The translations under genes and the position numbers were made by a program. A DNA stretch of 58,107 nucleotides. Source: Pilaira anomala. Taxonomy: Eukaryota > Mucoromycota > Mucoromycetes > Mucorales > Mucoraceae. Within the stretch, counting starts at the first letter, position 1. Every line of letters starts with the position of its first letter. This document shows positions 1-13,497 of the stretch, one piece after another. Under the pieces are notes generated by a model. It ran no database searches and had not been told where the DNA came from. It worked only from the letters and a program-made list of their open reading frames with translations. The stretch spans positions 1 to 58,107 of the forward strand of contig JAIXMQ010000113.1 in the NCBI GenBank assembly GCA_025716855.1, in the 5' to 3' direction.

Positions 1-3000
1 GTTTCAACGCTTTAGACGTCCGAGCAACCGTTATCAACCTTAGAGAAAGGTAAGACAAATTCACTAAAAGAAGTAACTTAGACTTGAGAAAAAGCGTTTC
101 TTATTTTCTTTCCATCTCTTTCAAGATTGATCGGTATTCGTTTACAAAATATTTATGACGTGAACTCCAAGACCTTTCTCTTCAAATTTGCCAAGGTAGA
201 AAAAGCGAAAGGATATATATATGTAAAATTGTTTATTAAAGTTGATTCATGTAGCCTGATGATAAAGAACTTGTATTAGTAGAATCCGGTGTTCGTATTC
301 ATACCACTCAATTCAGTAGAGATAAATCTATTACACCATCTGCTTTCTGTGCCAAGGTTAGATAAAACTCAAATGAAAAAAATTCATATCCTATTTACTA
401 AATTTATCATACAGCTTCGTAAACATCTTCGTACACGTCGTGTAACAAATGTTCGTCAATTAGGCATTGATCGTATTGTCGACTTTGAATTTGCTGGTGG
501 AGAAATGGGAATTGGATACCACGTCATTTGCGAATTCTATTCTTCCGGTAACATTATCTTGACTGATCATGAGTACAGAATTATGGCTTTATTACGTCCA
601 GTTCAAGCTACAGAGACTTTGAATATGGCCGTGGGTGAAATCTATAATGTCAAATCTGTCTTGAGCGATTTTCAAAAGGTAGATGCGGATCAATTGAGAG
701 CTGCATTAAGATCTGCTGGTCCCAAGGATACTTTAAAGAAGTTATTGAATTTTAAATTTGGTAAGAAATGAGGAAAAAAAAAGGATAAGAGAGAGAGAGA
801 GAGGGAGAATGTGTGATTTATTAAAATCTCTATTGTATTCTAGAGTATGGTCCTGCTATGGTTGAAGATATTATTTTAGGCGCTAATTTAGATCCAAACA
901 TGAAGGTCGTAACTGATTTTGATACTTCAAAAGGTAAAACCAGATGTAAAAAAAAAATTATACAGGAAAAGTAAACTTACCATTTTTTTTTAAAAGACTC
1001 TTCTATGATGTCTGCCTTATTAGATAGTTTCCAAAAAGGCGATGAATTAATTGAATCCACAAAGAACATTGTACATAAAGGTTATATCATTTTACTTGAT
1101 GAAAAGTCTAAACCTAAAACTGAAAATCGAGAGGACGTTGAAATGTAAGCCTATTATAAACTTTCCTCCTTATAAACAAAACGCACTAAATTACTATTTT
1201 TTTTTTTTTTTTGACAGCTATGACGAATTCCATCCTCATTTATATAAACAATTCACTAACCGCCAATATAAAGAATTTCCAACCTTTGATAGCGCAGTAG
1301 ACGAATTCTTTTCTGCCATCGAATCTCAAAAACTTGAATTAAAGACAAGACGTCAAGAAGAAGCTGCATTAAAGAAACTCGACTCTGTTCGTAAAGAACA
1401 AGAAAAGCGTGTCAAGATCCTTTTAGATCAACAAATCACAAACGAACGTAAAGCTCAACTCATCGAACTCAATCTTCCATTAGTCGATGCTGCCATCACT
1501 ATCATTCGAAACGCTGTCGCTAGTCAAATGGATTGGCAAGATTTAAATGATTTAGTCAAGGAAGAAAAGAGACGTCAAAATCCCGTTGCTTTAATTATCG
1601 ACACTTTAAAACTAGATACAAATCAATTGACTTTAATTTTATCTGATCCTGAAGAGTTTGATGAATCCGAAAGTGAAAGTGAAAGTGAAAGCGATGACGA
1701 TGACAAAGAAGACGAGGAAACCCCCAAAGAACCCATGACTTTTAAAGTAGATGTTGAAATCGGTTTAACTGCTTTTGCAAACGCTCGTAAATACTATGAA
1801 CAAAAGAAAACTACCGCCTCCAAACACGAAAAGACACTTGAAGCTTCTTCCAAAGCCCTTAAATCTGCTGAACGCAAGATCCGTCAAGACCTGAAAGAGA
1901 CCAAAATCACTGCATCCATCAACAAGATTCGTAAGCCATTCTGGTTCGAGAAATTCCTTTGGTTTATCTCTACAGATGGTCACTTGGTCATTGCAGGTCG
2001 TGACATGCAACAAAACGAACTCTTGGTGAAACGTTATCTCTTGAAAGACGATGCATATGTTCACGCTGATCTTCATGGTGCTGCTAGTGTCATCGTCAAG
2101 AACAAACCAAACGCAAATGGTCAACCTATCCCACCTAGCACTCTTTATCAAGCTGGTATCATGTCCGTTTGTCAAAGTAAAGCTTGGGACGCCAAGATGG
2201 TCACAAGTGCTTATTGGGTTTACCCTGATCAAGTGTCTAAATCTGCTCCATCGGGTGAGTACCTTACTACCGGCAGTTTCATGATTCGTGGTAAAAAGAA
2301 CTTTTTACCTCCTGTTCAACTCGTCTATGGTTTTGGCTATGTATTTAAATTAGATGAGTCTTGTATTGGTAATCATATCAAGGACTCTAATCAAGAAGAA
2401 GAAGAAGGGGGTGAAGGAACTCAAGAGGAAGCTGAAAAAAATGTCCAAAGAGCAAATAAACCTGATTATCGTGATGCTATTGAAGAAACTTCTACTGAAA
2501 CACAAGATACCAAAAAAGAAGAAGAAGCAGCAGCAGCATCAGCTGCAGCAGAAGAGAAACCAACAGAAAATACTACTGCTACTACACCAGAACAACAAGA
2601 TAAACCTGAAACTGAAGAAGAAGACGAAGAAGAAACTAATTCTGATGATAACAGTAGTAGTACTGATTCAGATGACGATGATGAAAATGCATTCCCCGAC
2701 ACGCAATTGAACCCACTCAATACTACTACTACGACTACTACTACCAACGCCACAAAATCAACTGAAGATAAATATAATTTAGAAGATTATGGACAAGACT
2801 CTGATGAAGATCAGGCATTAAATACCCCAACAAGCGGTTCCAACACTCCCGCAAAACGATTCATTACTGCTAAAGAACGTCGATTAATGAAAAAGAATAA
2901 CGTGACCGAAGTCACTGAAGCCATCAAGGAACAACAAAAGCAAAAACAAAAGCAGCAGCCTAAACAAAAGCAAGAGCCTGCTAAGCCAAAGCCTGTTGCT

Positions 3001-3765
3001 GTTCCTGCCCCTACTCGTGGTCGTAAGGGTAAGGCCAAGAAGATTAAAGATAAGTATGCTGACCAAGATGAAGAAGAGAAACAACTTCGTATGGAACTTT
3101 TAGCTGTAAGTTTTTTTTTTTAAAAAAAAAAACAATATTCATATTCTCTCTTTACTTATATATTATTCTAGTCTGATAAGGGTCCTCAACCCAAGGGTAA
3201 AAAAGCAAAACGTGATGCTAAAGCCAAAGAAGAAAAAGCCGCTTTAGAAAAAGAACGTGCCGCTTTAAAAAAGGCTGCTGAAGAAAAGGCCTATTTAGAA
3301 AAGAAACAAAAGAAACAACAACAAGAGGAAGAAAAAGCTGAACCTATCGTAGAACAAGGCACGGATGCAAAGGATACTGAAACCATTCGTCAAATGTTGA
3401 AAGAAGAAAACATCACCATGTTGGAAGCTGATGAAATTGCAAACCTTTCTGTATTGGATTCATTTACTCCTAACCCATTACCTGAAGATATCATTCATTT
3501 TGCAATCCCTGTGTGTGCTCCTTATGTAGCGATTCAAAAGTACAAGTACAAGGTGAAATTGACTCCTGGTTCTTTGAAACGTGGTAAAGCTGTCAAACAA
3601 GCTCAATCTGTCTTCTTTCATCTTGCTGATGCTACTGCACGTGAAAAGGAATTAATTAAGGGTGTACCGGATATGGAAAGTATTAATACCATGATGGGTA
3701 AAGTTAAAGTATCTGCTCCTAATCTTGAAGCAAGTAAACGTAAGAAGGGTGGTAATAGAAGATAA
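1..3765 (+). CDS. RQC2: Rqc2/NEMF-family ribosome quality control factor (5' end outside window)
   Basis: Rqc2/Tae2 (NEMF in animals) binds 60S subunits carrying stalled peptidyl-tRNA, recruits the Ltn1 ligase and directs CAT-tailing. Exons read as 1-49, 126-195, 255-356, 415-760, 844-933, 997-1144, 1218-3105 and 3172-3765, giving 1094 residues without the start codon. The first visible residues, RFNALDVRATVINL, match the family N-terminus, so only a few codons lie upstream. Next come the NFACT-N core (LRKHLRTRRVTNVRQLG, IDRIVDF), coiled coil, the NFACT-R domain around 1900-2350 (FWFEKFLWFISTDGHLVIAGRD), a long acidic and Thr/Glu low-complexity linker, a Lys/Gln-rich stretch and the C-terminal NFACT-C domain (PYVAIQKYKYKVKLTPG). 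All exon phases are consistent. The intron at 3106 starts with the donor followed directly by a T run and an A run. Family assignment is secure. Confidence 0.95.
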
Positions 3766-4104
3766 TCTACTACTACTTTATAATAGAAAATAAAAAAATA
3801 GAACATTGTAATATATAACATATATTTTAGTCGCTCATTAATTAGTGTTTACATTAAAACTCATGCATGATATGAGATTGATAGCAGTTATTAAACTTAA
3901 AAAGCTATTGTAATACTTTAGCGGCAATATTCAGGAACCATTTCTCTTTTCACAGAAAGCTTCTTTCAAAGATGTCTTGAAAGTAAATGTTTTCTTGTAT
4001 CTGTCTCGGGCCGGACATAACGAATAAGTCTTTTAAAATTGAATTCCAACAAAAAAAAAAACATTTTTTTTGTTTTCTAAACCGCAACCATATACCCTGT
4101 CAAC
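3766..4104. other. Intergenic region between RQC2 and the Myb gene
   Basis: No ORF or RNA gene seen. It holds A/T runs near 4050-4075 just ahead of the Myb start and should contain the RQC2 3' UTR and the Myb promoter. Confidence 0.6.
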
Positions 4105-5123
4105 ATGTCCAGTTTGATCGTGAAGCGAATGAATTTTTTAGCACTTAATTCAGTGAAGAGCATACAATGTTTATATTTACAACGACCTCAAAGCAAGTTA
4201 TTTTCTTCTTGCCGTATATTATTTCGAGATCCAACACCTGAATCAGGTGTTCCTCCTCCTCCTCCTCCTTCTCAAAAACCCTACAGTATAAGACGTTCAT
4301 GGTCCCAAGCAGATACTGAGAAATTAATAAAGCTTGTAGATAAATACGGCAATAAATGGAAAGTCTATGAATGTTATTTCCCTGGAAGAACCTCATACTG
4401 TATTCGATCCCATTATTCTTCTGTTACAAACGATACAACCCGTTGGACATTAGAGGAAAAAAAGATACTGCAACAAAGTCTTGGGTCTCAACTTGATCCA
4501 GAAAAGATTGATTGGGACTCTGTACAGGCTTTATTACCAAAAAGAAGGACAATTGCTCGAATCAAACAATTTCATACCTCCATACATCCTGCCTTAAACC
4601 ATGGAAGTTGGACTAAAGAGGAAACGGATCGGTTGAAAGAGTTAGTGGAGAACTACGGTACAAAAGACTGGGAGTTAATTGCAAAGCATTTGGCTACACG
4701 AAGTGAGTTCCAATGTAGAAACAAATGGGTCTATGAAGCAACCACATCTAAGAAAGGTATGAAGATATATATATATATATAAAAAGATGATAATAATACA
4801 AAGTAATTTGTATTTATATATAATAATTAGGTGAATTTTCAGCTGAAGAAGACACCGAATTAATAAGAGCTGTAAATAAATATGGAAAAGACGAATTTCA
4901 AAAAATTAAGCAGGAAATGAATAGTAAAAGATCAATATCCCAGTTAAGAACTCGATATAATAATTATCTAAATCCAGATGTGGATCGAAGTCGTTGGACT
5001 CCAGAAGAAAAAAAACGCGCAATCGAATTGTTTTCTGAATTAAAAAGTATATGTGCTGTCAAAAAAGAGATGAACAGTAAACGTAGTATTCGTGACATCT
5101 ATAATCAATTAAGATTAAAATAA
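4105..5123 (+). CDS. Five-repeat Myb/SANT-like protein, possibly mitochondrial
   Basis: Two exons, 4105-4756 and 4831-5123, join in phase to 314 residues. Five tandem Myb/SANT-like helix-turn-helix units can be read, each opening with a Trp or an aromatic residue followed by acidic residues (SWSQADTEKL, RWTLEEKKIL, SWTKEETDRL, EFSAEEDTEL, RWTPEEKKRA). The third repeat is the most canonical. The first 40 residues are rich in Ser, Leu, Arg and Lys and contain no acidic residue (MSSLIVKRMNFLALNS onward), then comes a PPPPPP run. That leader resembles a mitochondrial presequence, which is odd for a Myb protein. The role is unknown: it could be a nuclear transcription factor or an organellar DNA-binding protein. 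The Myb-like fold is clear; the location is inference. Confidence 0.8.
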
Positions 5124-6252
5124 TAAATATTACTATTTCCCTTATGACAAACGTTGTCCCAATTTAATGTTTTACAACCCGTAGTTTTTGACATTCCCAC
5201 GTGTCGATAGCCACAAGAAACAGGTGTAATATTATTATACGGTAATGGACCTGTCAATGCCCCCCACACGTTTATATTTGCCAATTACTAAAAACATCTA
5301 ATAACTACTTAAAAAGCGGATTAGATTTTTGATGGTTTAAGATAAATCGTATTTATTTTTGTACTGTAATCTAAAAAAAAAGTGAATTTTTTCTTAAAAT
5401 TATTAAGCTATAATACTTACGATATGCTCATTTTAGATTTATAACTCTCCTCATATTATTATCCTTTACATTATTGATTAGGTATTAAATATTATTTCTT
5501 CTTCGTCATACAGCACCATGTCATAATATAAATTTAAAATCAGCGTCTACTTATCAGTAACACATCACCCATTATCGATAGTTAAATATTAAAATATGAA
5601 ATAAGAAATACTATCAGCTATTCACCTTCTTTTTGTTGTTTAAGATCAGCGAAGAAATAAAGATTTTTTTGTTAGCATACATTAATATTGATCTTCTTGG
5701 GCAAGAGGGTCAATTCAATTGTTGAGACACACAGATCCAAAATAAGAAATATAGTTCCAAAAAAGTGTCCTTACCCTTTTTTGTAACCCTCGGTGTCTTA
5801 ATTGGAAGATCCTCTGAAACATGGCTTATGGTAAATTATAAATTATATATTTTTTTTTAATATATAAAACCAGAATTGACATTTTTTTTTTTCTCTCTCT
5901 CTTTTTTATTAATTCATCTTTTACGGATTTGCCAAGAGAAAAAAATAATCATATTTTATAAATATTAAATTTAATAAAAAAAAATGATTGCCAAGCAAAG
6001 GACAAAACCTGATTTCGGCGACCAAAACAAATTGATTAAATCTTAAAGGTACCAGTAGATCTTTTTGAGCCTAAACAGTATTATCTCGGGTAATTTGTTG
6101 TTTTACAAACTGAGTTATTTTTAAACACTTTTTTTTTCAATGTTTTCCCTATTTTTCTTCTCTTCTCTTTCCCTCACACTTTTTTTTTTTTTTTTTTTTT
6201 TTGTACATATATATATATATATATATATACATAATACATTCTTAAAAATAAA
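5124..6252. other. Intergenic region, AT-rich, one E-box and a long TA tract
   Basis: No coding sequence recognised over about 1.1 kb. A CACGTG E-box lies at 5198-5203. A T run followed by a (TA)n tract at about 6204-6230 sits just upstream of the mannosyltransferase start and may act as its promoter core. Confidence 0.6.
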
Positions 6253-7741
6253 ATGAAGCGTGGGATTACATACTTATTGACTTTAACGTCAATTAGTTTA
6301 TTATATTTTGGATCCTTGTATTTTATGTCAGGTTCTTCCAGTCAATATTTTAAAAGCGAAAAGTCAGATTTGACCAACAGAGAAAATGATGTTCAAGTTC
6401 CCCTTTCAAGTATAGAACACGATAATAGAATAGAATACAGTTCAGCATGTAAGGATACGACACTCGAAGCTGATAAAGAAAAAGCTGTCATTGTAGTACT
6501 TGTAAGAAATAACGAATTGGTTCCCATGAGGCGTACTATTAGAGAGTTTGAAGAGTAATACATCTTATCTAACAGTTATAAATATATCATTTACTAAACA
6601 TTTTACATCTCTCTCTTTTTTTTTAGTCGTTTTAACCGTAAATTTAATTACCCATATGTATTCTTAAATGATGAACCATTTACAGAAGAGTTTAAAAGTG
6701 CCATTTCTGTCATGACGAATGCAAAGATTAAATTCGGTCTTGTACCTAAAAGTATGTGGTCCGTACCAGATCATGTGAATGAAACTATTATGCACGAACA
6801 ACTTCAAGATTATGGTAACCGTGGTATTATGTACGGTGGCTCATTATCCTATAGACATATGTGTCGATTTAACTCGGGTTTCTTTTATCGCCACCCACTT
6901 TTAGATGAATATGATTACTATTGGTACGATAATTAAATATGTATATATTTATATAATTATATTTATAACTTTTAAAAAAAAATTAGGCGTGTGGAACCTG
7001 GCGTAAGCTTTTACTGCGATTTAGATTATGACCCATTCAAATTTATGAAAGAAAATGGAAAAGAGTATGGATTTACTATTACATTACAAGAAATACCACA
7101 AACAATTCCTACACTTTGGGAACATACAATTAAATTTGCTCATCAAAGAGAATTAAATACAACACTTTTAAAGTTCTTTGGTGATCCCATCGGTGGTTAT
7201 AACATGTGTCATTATTGGTCTAATTTCGAAATTGCAAGCTTAAACTTATGGAGAAGTGAAGAATATCAATCTTACTTTGATTACCTTGATCAAACTGGAA
7301 ACTTCTTTTATGAAAGATGGGGTGATGCTATTGTTCATAGTTTAGCTGCTGGTATGTTCTTAAATAAATCTCAAGTTCACTTTTTCGATGATATTGGATA
7401 TAGACATGATAACTTTGCCCATTGCGTCGATGATGGTGTTCATGGTAAATGCATGTGTCCTACTGGTAAAGTTTCTTCATTCATTACATATTTTTATTAT
7501 TTGTGTATTCATGCCTCTCGATAGATATTCCTAACTTTGATGATAATTTCGGTTCATGTCTTAAGGTAATACAAAATATTAACTAAAAAAAAAAAACTAA
7601 TTGATTAAACTCCAATATTATTATTAGGGCTGGAAACAATTCCCTGAAAAAGGTTCATCTTGGGATTTCAAAGCTGATGGTACTCAAGTCCTGGAAAATG
7701 GCCATATCTATTCCAATCCTAATTTTGATTCTTTTACTTAA
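6253..7741 (+). CDS. KRE2: Kre2/Mnt1-family alpha-1,2-mannosyltransferase (GT15)
   Basis: Golgi type II enzymes of this family add alpha-1,2-mannose from GDP-mannose to O- and N-glycans of cell-wall proteins. Five exons join in phase: 6253-6554, 6627-6923, 6987-7465, 7525-7565 and 7628-7741, giving 410 residues, close to the usual length. The N-terminus has a short Lys/Arg cytosolic tail and one TM segment (ITYLLTLTSISLLYFGSLYF). The catalytic region carries family motifs: YPYVFLNDEPF, YRHMCRFNSGFFYRHPLL, YYWRVEPGVSFYCDLDYDPF, YGFTITLQEIPQTIPTLW, GYNMCHYWSNFEI and FFYERWGDAIVHSLAAG. YYWRVEPG is split by an intron at 6924. A GT15 fold is certain; which family member (Kre2, Ktr or Mnt) is not resolved. 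Confidence 0.93.
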
Positions 7742-8644
7742 TCAAAAAACTACACTTATATATTTATAATTTACGAACAATATCCTTTTTATGTACAGTA
7801 TTTGTTTCCCTCCCCCCCCCCTTTTTTTTTAAAAAAAAAAATATTAGCTTTCTATACTACATTTAGCTGGGCCCTGAAATAGAAGCATTTTTTTTTTATT
7901 AAAAGAAACCCCTAATATTTTCTAATAACTTTAATGCTACTAAGCCCTTTTTACAGGACGAAAAGCGTGTAAATGCTGAAGTAGGTATCTTTTTTTTTTT
8001 GTTTTATGTACGCAGCTTAATGAGTTACATAATCTCTATAAACTATAGTCTAAAAATAAGGTTCCTATAACTATTTAAAGTAAACCCTTTTCCGTGATAG
8101 GAAACAATTATGATTCTCTTCGATCGAGGATTAGTTAGCGTATAATTAGGTAACGACATATCTATTGATTTGTTGTGTTAAAATATCAGACAAGTCAAAG
8201 TCGAGCACGTTGTATAAACGCCAAAAAAAAAAAGCTCAAAAGAGTAAACTACATAGAAAACGTCATTTAACATGACTTTGTATTGATTATCATTACTTTC
8301 ACTATGAAATGAAAACCTACTTTTTCTCCTATATACATATGTCTTTTTTTTTGTATTTGATGACGTTAGCGCTCTTTGAATCTATCATCGAAAAGGAATC
8401 AAGCACGTACATTTGTTTTTCTTACTTGTCTCTTTTTTTTTTCATCTCTTTTTTTAAAACATAAACTTTTTTTTTTAAAAAAATGGTAATTATAACCAAA
8501 GACATAGTTTGATTTACACTCGAGTCTTTCATCTTTTTTTTTATTATTATTAAAAAGATGAATAATAAAATGAGATGGATTCAACTTGACACGCGAATGA
8601 TACTAATTTTCTTTATTTTATTTTTGTTAAAACGAATATAGGGT
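7742..8644. other. Intergenic region between KRE2 and SEC27
   Basis: No gene recognised. Poly-C/poly-T/poly-A runs occur at about 7810-7842, and T-run/A-run pairs recur near 8460-8482. It should hold the SEC27 promoter. Confidence 0.55.
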
Positions 8645-11607
8645 ATGCGTATTGATATTAAGGCAAGTCTCTCTCTCTCTCTTTTTTTTTTTTAGTGAAT
8701 AAGAAGCATTAGTGAATTAACCCTGCTCTTCTTTTAATAGCGTAAAATGTTATCGCGTTCTGAACGTGTTAAATGTGTGGACTTACATCCCACTGAACCT
8801 TGGTTATTAACCAGTTTATACAGTGGTGTTGTTCAAATTTACAATTACGAAACACAGGTACTTGTTACCCCTCTTTTCTTTTCTTTTTTTTTTTTACCAT
8901 GAACAACTCAATTTTTAAAAAAAAAACTGTATATTATTTAGCTTATTGTCAAAACGATTGAAGTTTCAGAAACACCAGGTACATTTCTATAGAGAGGAAA
9001 AATTTCGATACAAAAAAAAAAAAAAAAAACTAATTGAATTGACATTATATATGTATATATAGTTCGTGCTGCTAAATTTGTTGCACGTAAGAATTGGATT
9101 ATTACTGGTGCAGATGATTCTCAAATCCGTGTATTCAACTACAACACATTAGAAAAGGTCACTACATTTGAAGCTCATCCCGATTATATTCGTTGTTTGG
9201 CTGTTCATCCTACACAACCTTTATTATTATCTGGTTCAGATGATATGACGATTCGTCTTTGGGATTGGGAAAAGGGATGGAAATGTGTTCAGGTATATAT
9301 ATAGATATAAAGAGAGTGTCGTTGGCTTATATATGAAAATGATATTGATACATATATAAATATGGGAATTGATAGGTATTTGAAGGACATGCTCATTTTG
9401 TGATGCACTTGACATTCAATCCAAAGGATTCCAATACATTTGCATCTGCAGGTCTCGATGGCATGATTAAAGTATGGTCACTTGGATCCAACGTCCCCAA
9501 TTTCACATTAGAAGGACATGAAAAGGGAGTAAATTTTGTTGATTATTATCAAGGTGGTGATAAACCATACTTAATTTCATGTGCTGACGACAACTTGGTT
9601 AAAATTTGGGATTATCAAAACAAGAATTGTGTACAAACTTTAGAAGGTCATAACCAAAACGTGAATTTTGCATCCTTCCATCCTACTTTACCCATCATCT
9701 TATCCGGTTCTGAAGACGGCACTGTCCGTCTTTGGAATTCAGATACCTATCGCCTTGAAAACACGTTGAATTATGGTTTAGAACGTTCTTGGTGCATGGC
9801 CACACAAAAGAACGGAAATAATGTTGCTTTGGGTTATGATGAAGGTGCTGTCGTGATCAAATTAGGAAGAGAAGAACCCGCTGTCTCGATGGATTTATCT
9901 GGAAAGATCATTTGGGCAAAACATTCTGAAATTCAAACCGCCAACATTAAAACAGGTATGGACGATCAGATCAAGGATGGTGAACGTTTAGCTTTACCTA
10001 TCAAAGATCTCGGGAGTTGTGAAGTATATCCTCAAACATTACAACATTCTCCTAACGGTCGTTTCGTCGTCGTATGTGGTGATGGTGAGTACATTATCTA
10101 TACTGCTTTAGCTTGGAGAAATAAGAGCTTTGGTAACGGTCTTGATTTCGTTTGGGCTGATGATTCGAATATTTATGCTGTACGTGAATCCGCAACCAAG
10201 GTCAAAATTTTCAAGAATTTCAAGGAAAGAACTGGTTTACTTCCTAAATTAAATTATAGTGCGGAAGGTATTTACGGTGGTGCTTTACTTGGTGTACGTG
10301 GTAATGGATTTTTAAACTTTTATGATTGGGAATCTGGAGAACTTGTACGTCGTATTGATGTAGAATCAAAGAGTGTTTATTGGTCTGATAATGGTGATTT
10401 AATCGCAATTGCTGGTGACGATTCATTCTATGTATTAAGATATAATTCACAAGCTTATTCTCAATTCATTGAAAATGGTGGCGATCCCGGAGAAGAAGGT
10501 GTAGAAGATGCTTTTGAATTTATTACTGAAATTTCAGAAGGAATCAAGACAGGTACATGGGCTGGTGATTGTTTCATTTATACAAATAATTCGAACCGTA
10601 TGAGTTACCTTGTCGGTACTGAAACATATACTATCAGCCATTTTGATAAGCCCATGTATTTATTGGGATACGCTCCTAGAGATAATAGAATTTATATGGC
10701 AGATAGAGATGTGAATATCTATAGTTATGGATTATCTTTAACTGTTGTGCAATATCAAACGGCTATTTTGCGTGGTGATTTAGATGCTGCCGCTGCTTTA
10801 CTTGAAACAATTCCTTCAGATCAAAGAGGTCGTGTTGCTCGTTTCCTTGAATCTCAAGACTTGAAAGAATTGGCTTTGGAAGTAACAACTGATATGGACC
10901 AAAGATTTGATCTTTCTATTCAATTAGGTAAACTTGAAATCGCTTCAGAAATTGCACATAAAGTCGATAGCGAATTGAAATGGAGAACTTTGGGTGATGT
11001 CGCTATGGCTTCTTGGAAATTTAAATTGGCTGAAGAATGTTTAATCAAGGCAAAAGATCTTAGTGGTTTATTACTCTTTTATACTGCAAATGGTAACCGT
11101 ACCGGTATTAGACACATTGCCGATACAGCCAGTAAGTTATATATATATATATATATATATAAAATATGTATTTTTTTGTTTTGTTTTTTATATAACTAAT
11201 ATCGATTATTCTAAGTTGAACAAGGTAAAAATAATATCGCATTCAATTGTTTGTATCAATTAGGCGCAATGGAAGAAGCAATTGATTTATTAATCAAGAC
11301 GGATCGTATTCCTGAAGCAGCCATGTTAGCAAGAACCTATGTTCCCGAAAAGATTTCGGACATTGTTCGTTTATGGAAAGCTGGTCTTGAAAGTAAAAAT
11401 CGTAAAAAGATTGCAGAAAGTTTAGCAGATCCTGCTGAATATCCTAATCTTTTCCCTGAACTTTTAAATAACAAGAAGACAGAAGCTCTTGTTGATCTTA
11501 AAGAAGAAGTTGAAGTTAAAGAAGACAAAGAGGAGGAAGAGGAAGAGGAAGAGGAAGAGACTTTTGAGGAATCTGAACAAGAACCTGAATCCCCTTCTCT
11601 TATTTAA
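8645..11607 (+). CDS. SEC27: Coatomer subunit beta' (beta'-COP)
   Basis: Beta'-COP is a WD-repeat subunit of the COPI coat, which carries retrograde Golgi-to-ER traffic and binds dilysine cargo signals. Six exons: 8645-8662, 8741-8857, 8942-8978, 9063-9292, 9376-11131 and 11216-11607, giving 849 residues. The N-terminus reads MRIDIK then [20 protein letters not shown], nearly identical to the family. This requires a first exon of only 18 nt and a GC-AG intron (donor GCAAGT at 8663). WD repeats fill the first 300 residues ([53 protein letters not shown]). The central beta-propeller and alpha-solenoid follow ([14 protein letters not shown]). The tail is a short Glu-rich stretch and lacks the longer end of animal proteins. 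Confidence 0.96.
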
Positions 11608-11693
11608 AAGTATACATATTAAAAAAAAAAAAAATTACGAAAAATAAAAAAAATAAAAAGTGATATTCTCTTTCCAGAAAGAAATTTATTTAT

Positions 11694-13497
11694 TTACAAT
11701 ATGTGTGATAAAACTTGTTCATTAGCAGTTTCAAAAATATCACGAAATACATCATCATCTACAGCTAAATCTTGTGGTGAACCACCATTATGGTGATAAA
11801 TCCATTCAAAACACAAGACCAATGATTTTAAGCCCAATAAATATCCATTGTCTGGACTCTTGTTACGTGGGGGAAAGGTAAAGTCATTGTACCTAAACCG
11901 AACATCATCCGACGTAACACAATTAGCGAAATCAATTATACGTACATCAATTTTTTTTGTTGAACCAGCATCACCATCATAAATCATAAGTAGAGAAGAA
12001 GCATAAAATCTATAATCTTCCATTGTTTTTACAATTCTAGCTAATCGACGTAACTTTCGAATAATCACTGGTATATGTTGAATTTGACATCCTTGACCAT
12101 TGTCAAGGTAAGCTTGTAATGTATCTCTAAATGTTTCTGGTGTTAGTGTTCTACCATAATACTTGTCCTGAAACAAGAATTGACCTGTATCGGTTTTATA
12201 GACCTAGATGTAAAATTTTGTTAATATTTATTACACACACATACATATATATATGTTTATTTATTTATGTGTATATAATTTTTTTTTTTTTTTTTTTTAC
12301 CTGCATGCCGCATACTCGAACACCTAATATTTTACTGGTTGATTTTTCACACTTTATCGTTTGACTTCTCATTTTTTCACGTGTAGCATAAACACCATAT
12401 TGACGTGTACCCATTTTCAAATCCAAGACACAAGGATATTTAACGCCATCAGTTAAATCTTCAATTAAAATATATTTTTGAACATTATCTGTCAATGTAT
12501 TCTTTCTATTACGCATACGTTGTAAATCTCGGTTATAAATCTGTAAAGACCAAGGTGTTTCTTCTTTTGGTTTAGTAATGGATGTAGGTGGTATAGAGGT
12601 CGTACTCTTTAAACAAGAAGAATCTACTTGTAATACAGGTGCAGACTTTGAGATATCATCCATTGAAAATATATTTTCGTCATCATCATCATCATCATCA
12701 TTTTCATCATGATTCGTGTTGATAACAAGCTTTTCTTCTGTATGACGACGTTGCCTTGGAGATGAACACGTTGAACTAATAGGTCTTCTTGGTTCTAAAG
12801 TCATGAGTGGCGTATAATCATCTAAAGCAGTCAAGTTAGGTACAGATCGACCTGTCTCTACCATTGTACTACTTTGATCAGACCAACGAGAAGGAACATG
12901 ATCTGAATAACTATGAGCCAATTCAGGTCTTGTTTGACTCCAATGATGTGTTGTTTTATTTCTACGTTTCCAATCTTCGGCTAATAGCAATCGCTCTTTT
13001 AAAGCTTCTGGTGAAAACACTTCTCTTAATACTTGTTCTTGAAATTTTCTACATTTATTTGGTCCCGAATGTCGTCGTCGTCGAACGCAATCACGCCAAT
13101 TACGTAACAAGTGTTTATTCTTTTCAAATAAGACTTCAGGTACAGGTGGTTCAGAACAAGGTCGATAAGTAACGTTTAATACTCCCATATATTGTGAAGT
13201 AAAAGGTAATAATTCATGGTGATGTTCATCAATATCTTCATAAAATTCTTGTTCTTTGGCTGAGGCTGGTTTACAAATAGCTCGTTTAGAAAAACGAAAG
13301 AATGACGCGTGACCTCCTACTTGGTTATTAAAAGGTAATAAAGGTAAGGAAGTAGTTATTTTAGTTGGGTCAAAGTAATGTGACTTGTGCTCATCTCCCG
13401 AACACTCGTCATTTTCCGAACTACTTTCATAAGAGCTTTCCCATTCTTCTTGGTCATTGTCTTCAATATCTGAAATATGACATTCCTTTGTTTGCAT
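11694..13497 (-). CDS. KCS1: Inositol hexakisphosphate kinase-like protein (Kcs1 type)
   Basis: Kcs1/IP6K enzymes phosphorylate inositol phosphates to pyrophosphates that signal phosphate status. Two exons on the minus strand, 13497-12301 and 12203-11694, give 568 residues. The C-terminal half shows the kinase signatures: PCVLDLKMGTRQYG (PxxxDxKxG), SSLLMIYDG (SSLL) and IDFANCV (the metal-binding IDF). The N-terminal half is low-complexity, Ser-rich and acidic, with a run of Asp around residues 260-275. The protein is about half the length of yeast Kcs1, mainly through a shorter N-terminus. The IPK fold is certain. IP6K is favoured over IP3K or IPMK by the long N-terminus and motif spacing, but this is not proved. 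Two CACGTG boxes lie upstream. Confidence 0.9.

Noticed and set aside
1765..2753. Antisense open frames opposite RQC2
   Set aside because: They mirror the biased codons and low-complexity runs of RQC2 and show no family resemblance.
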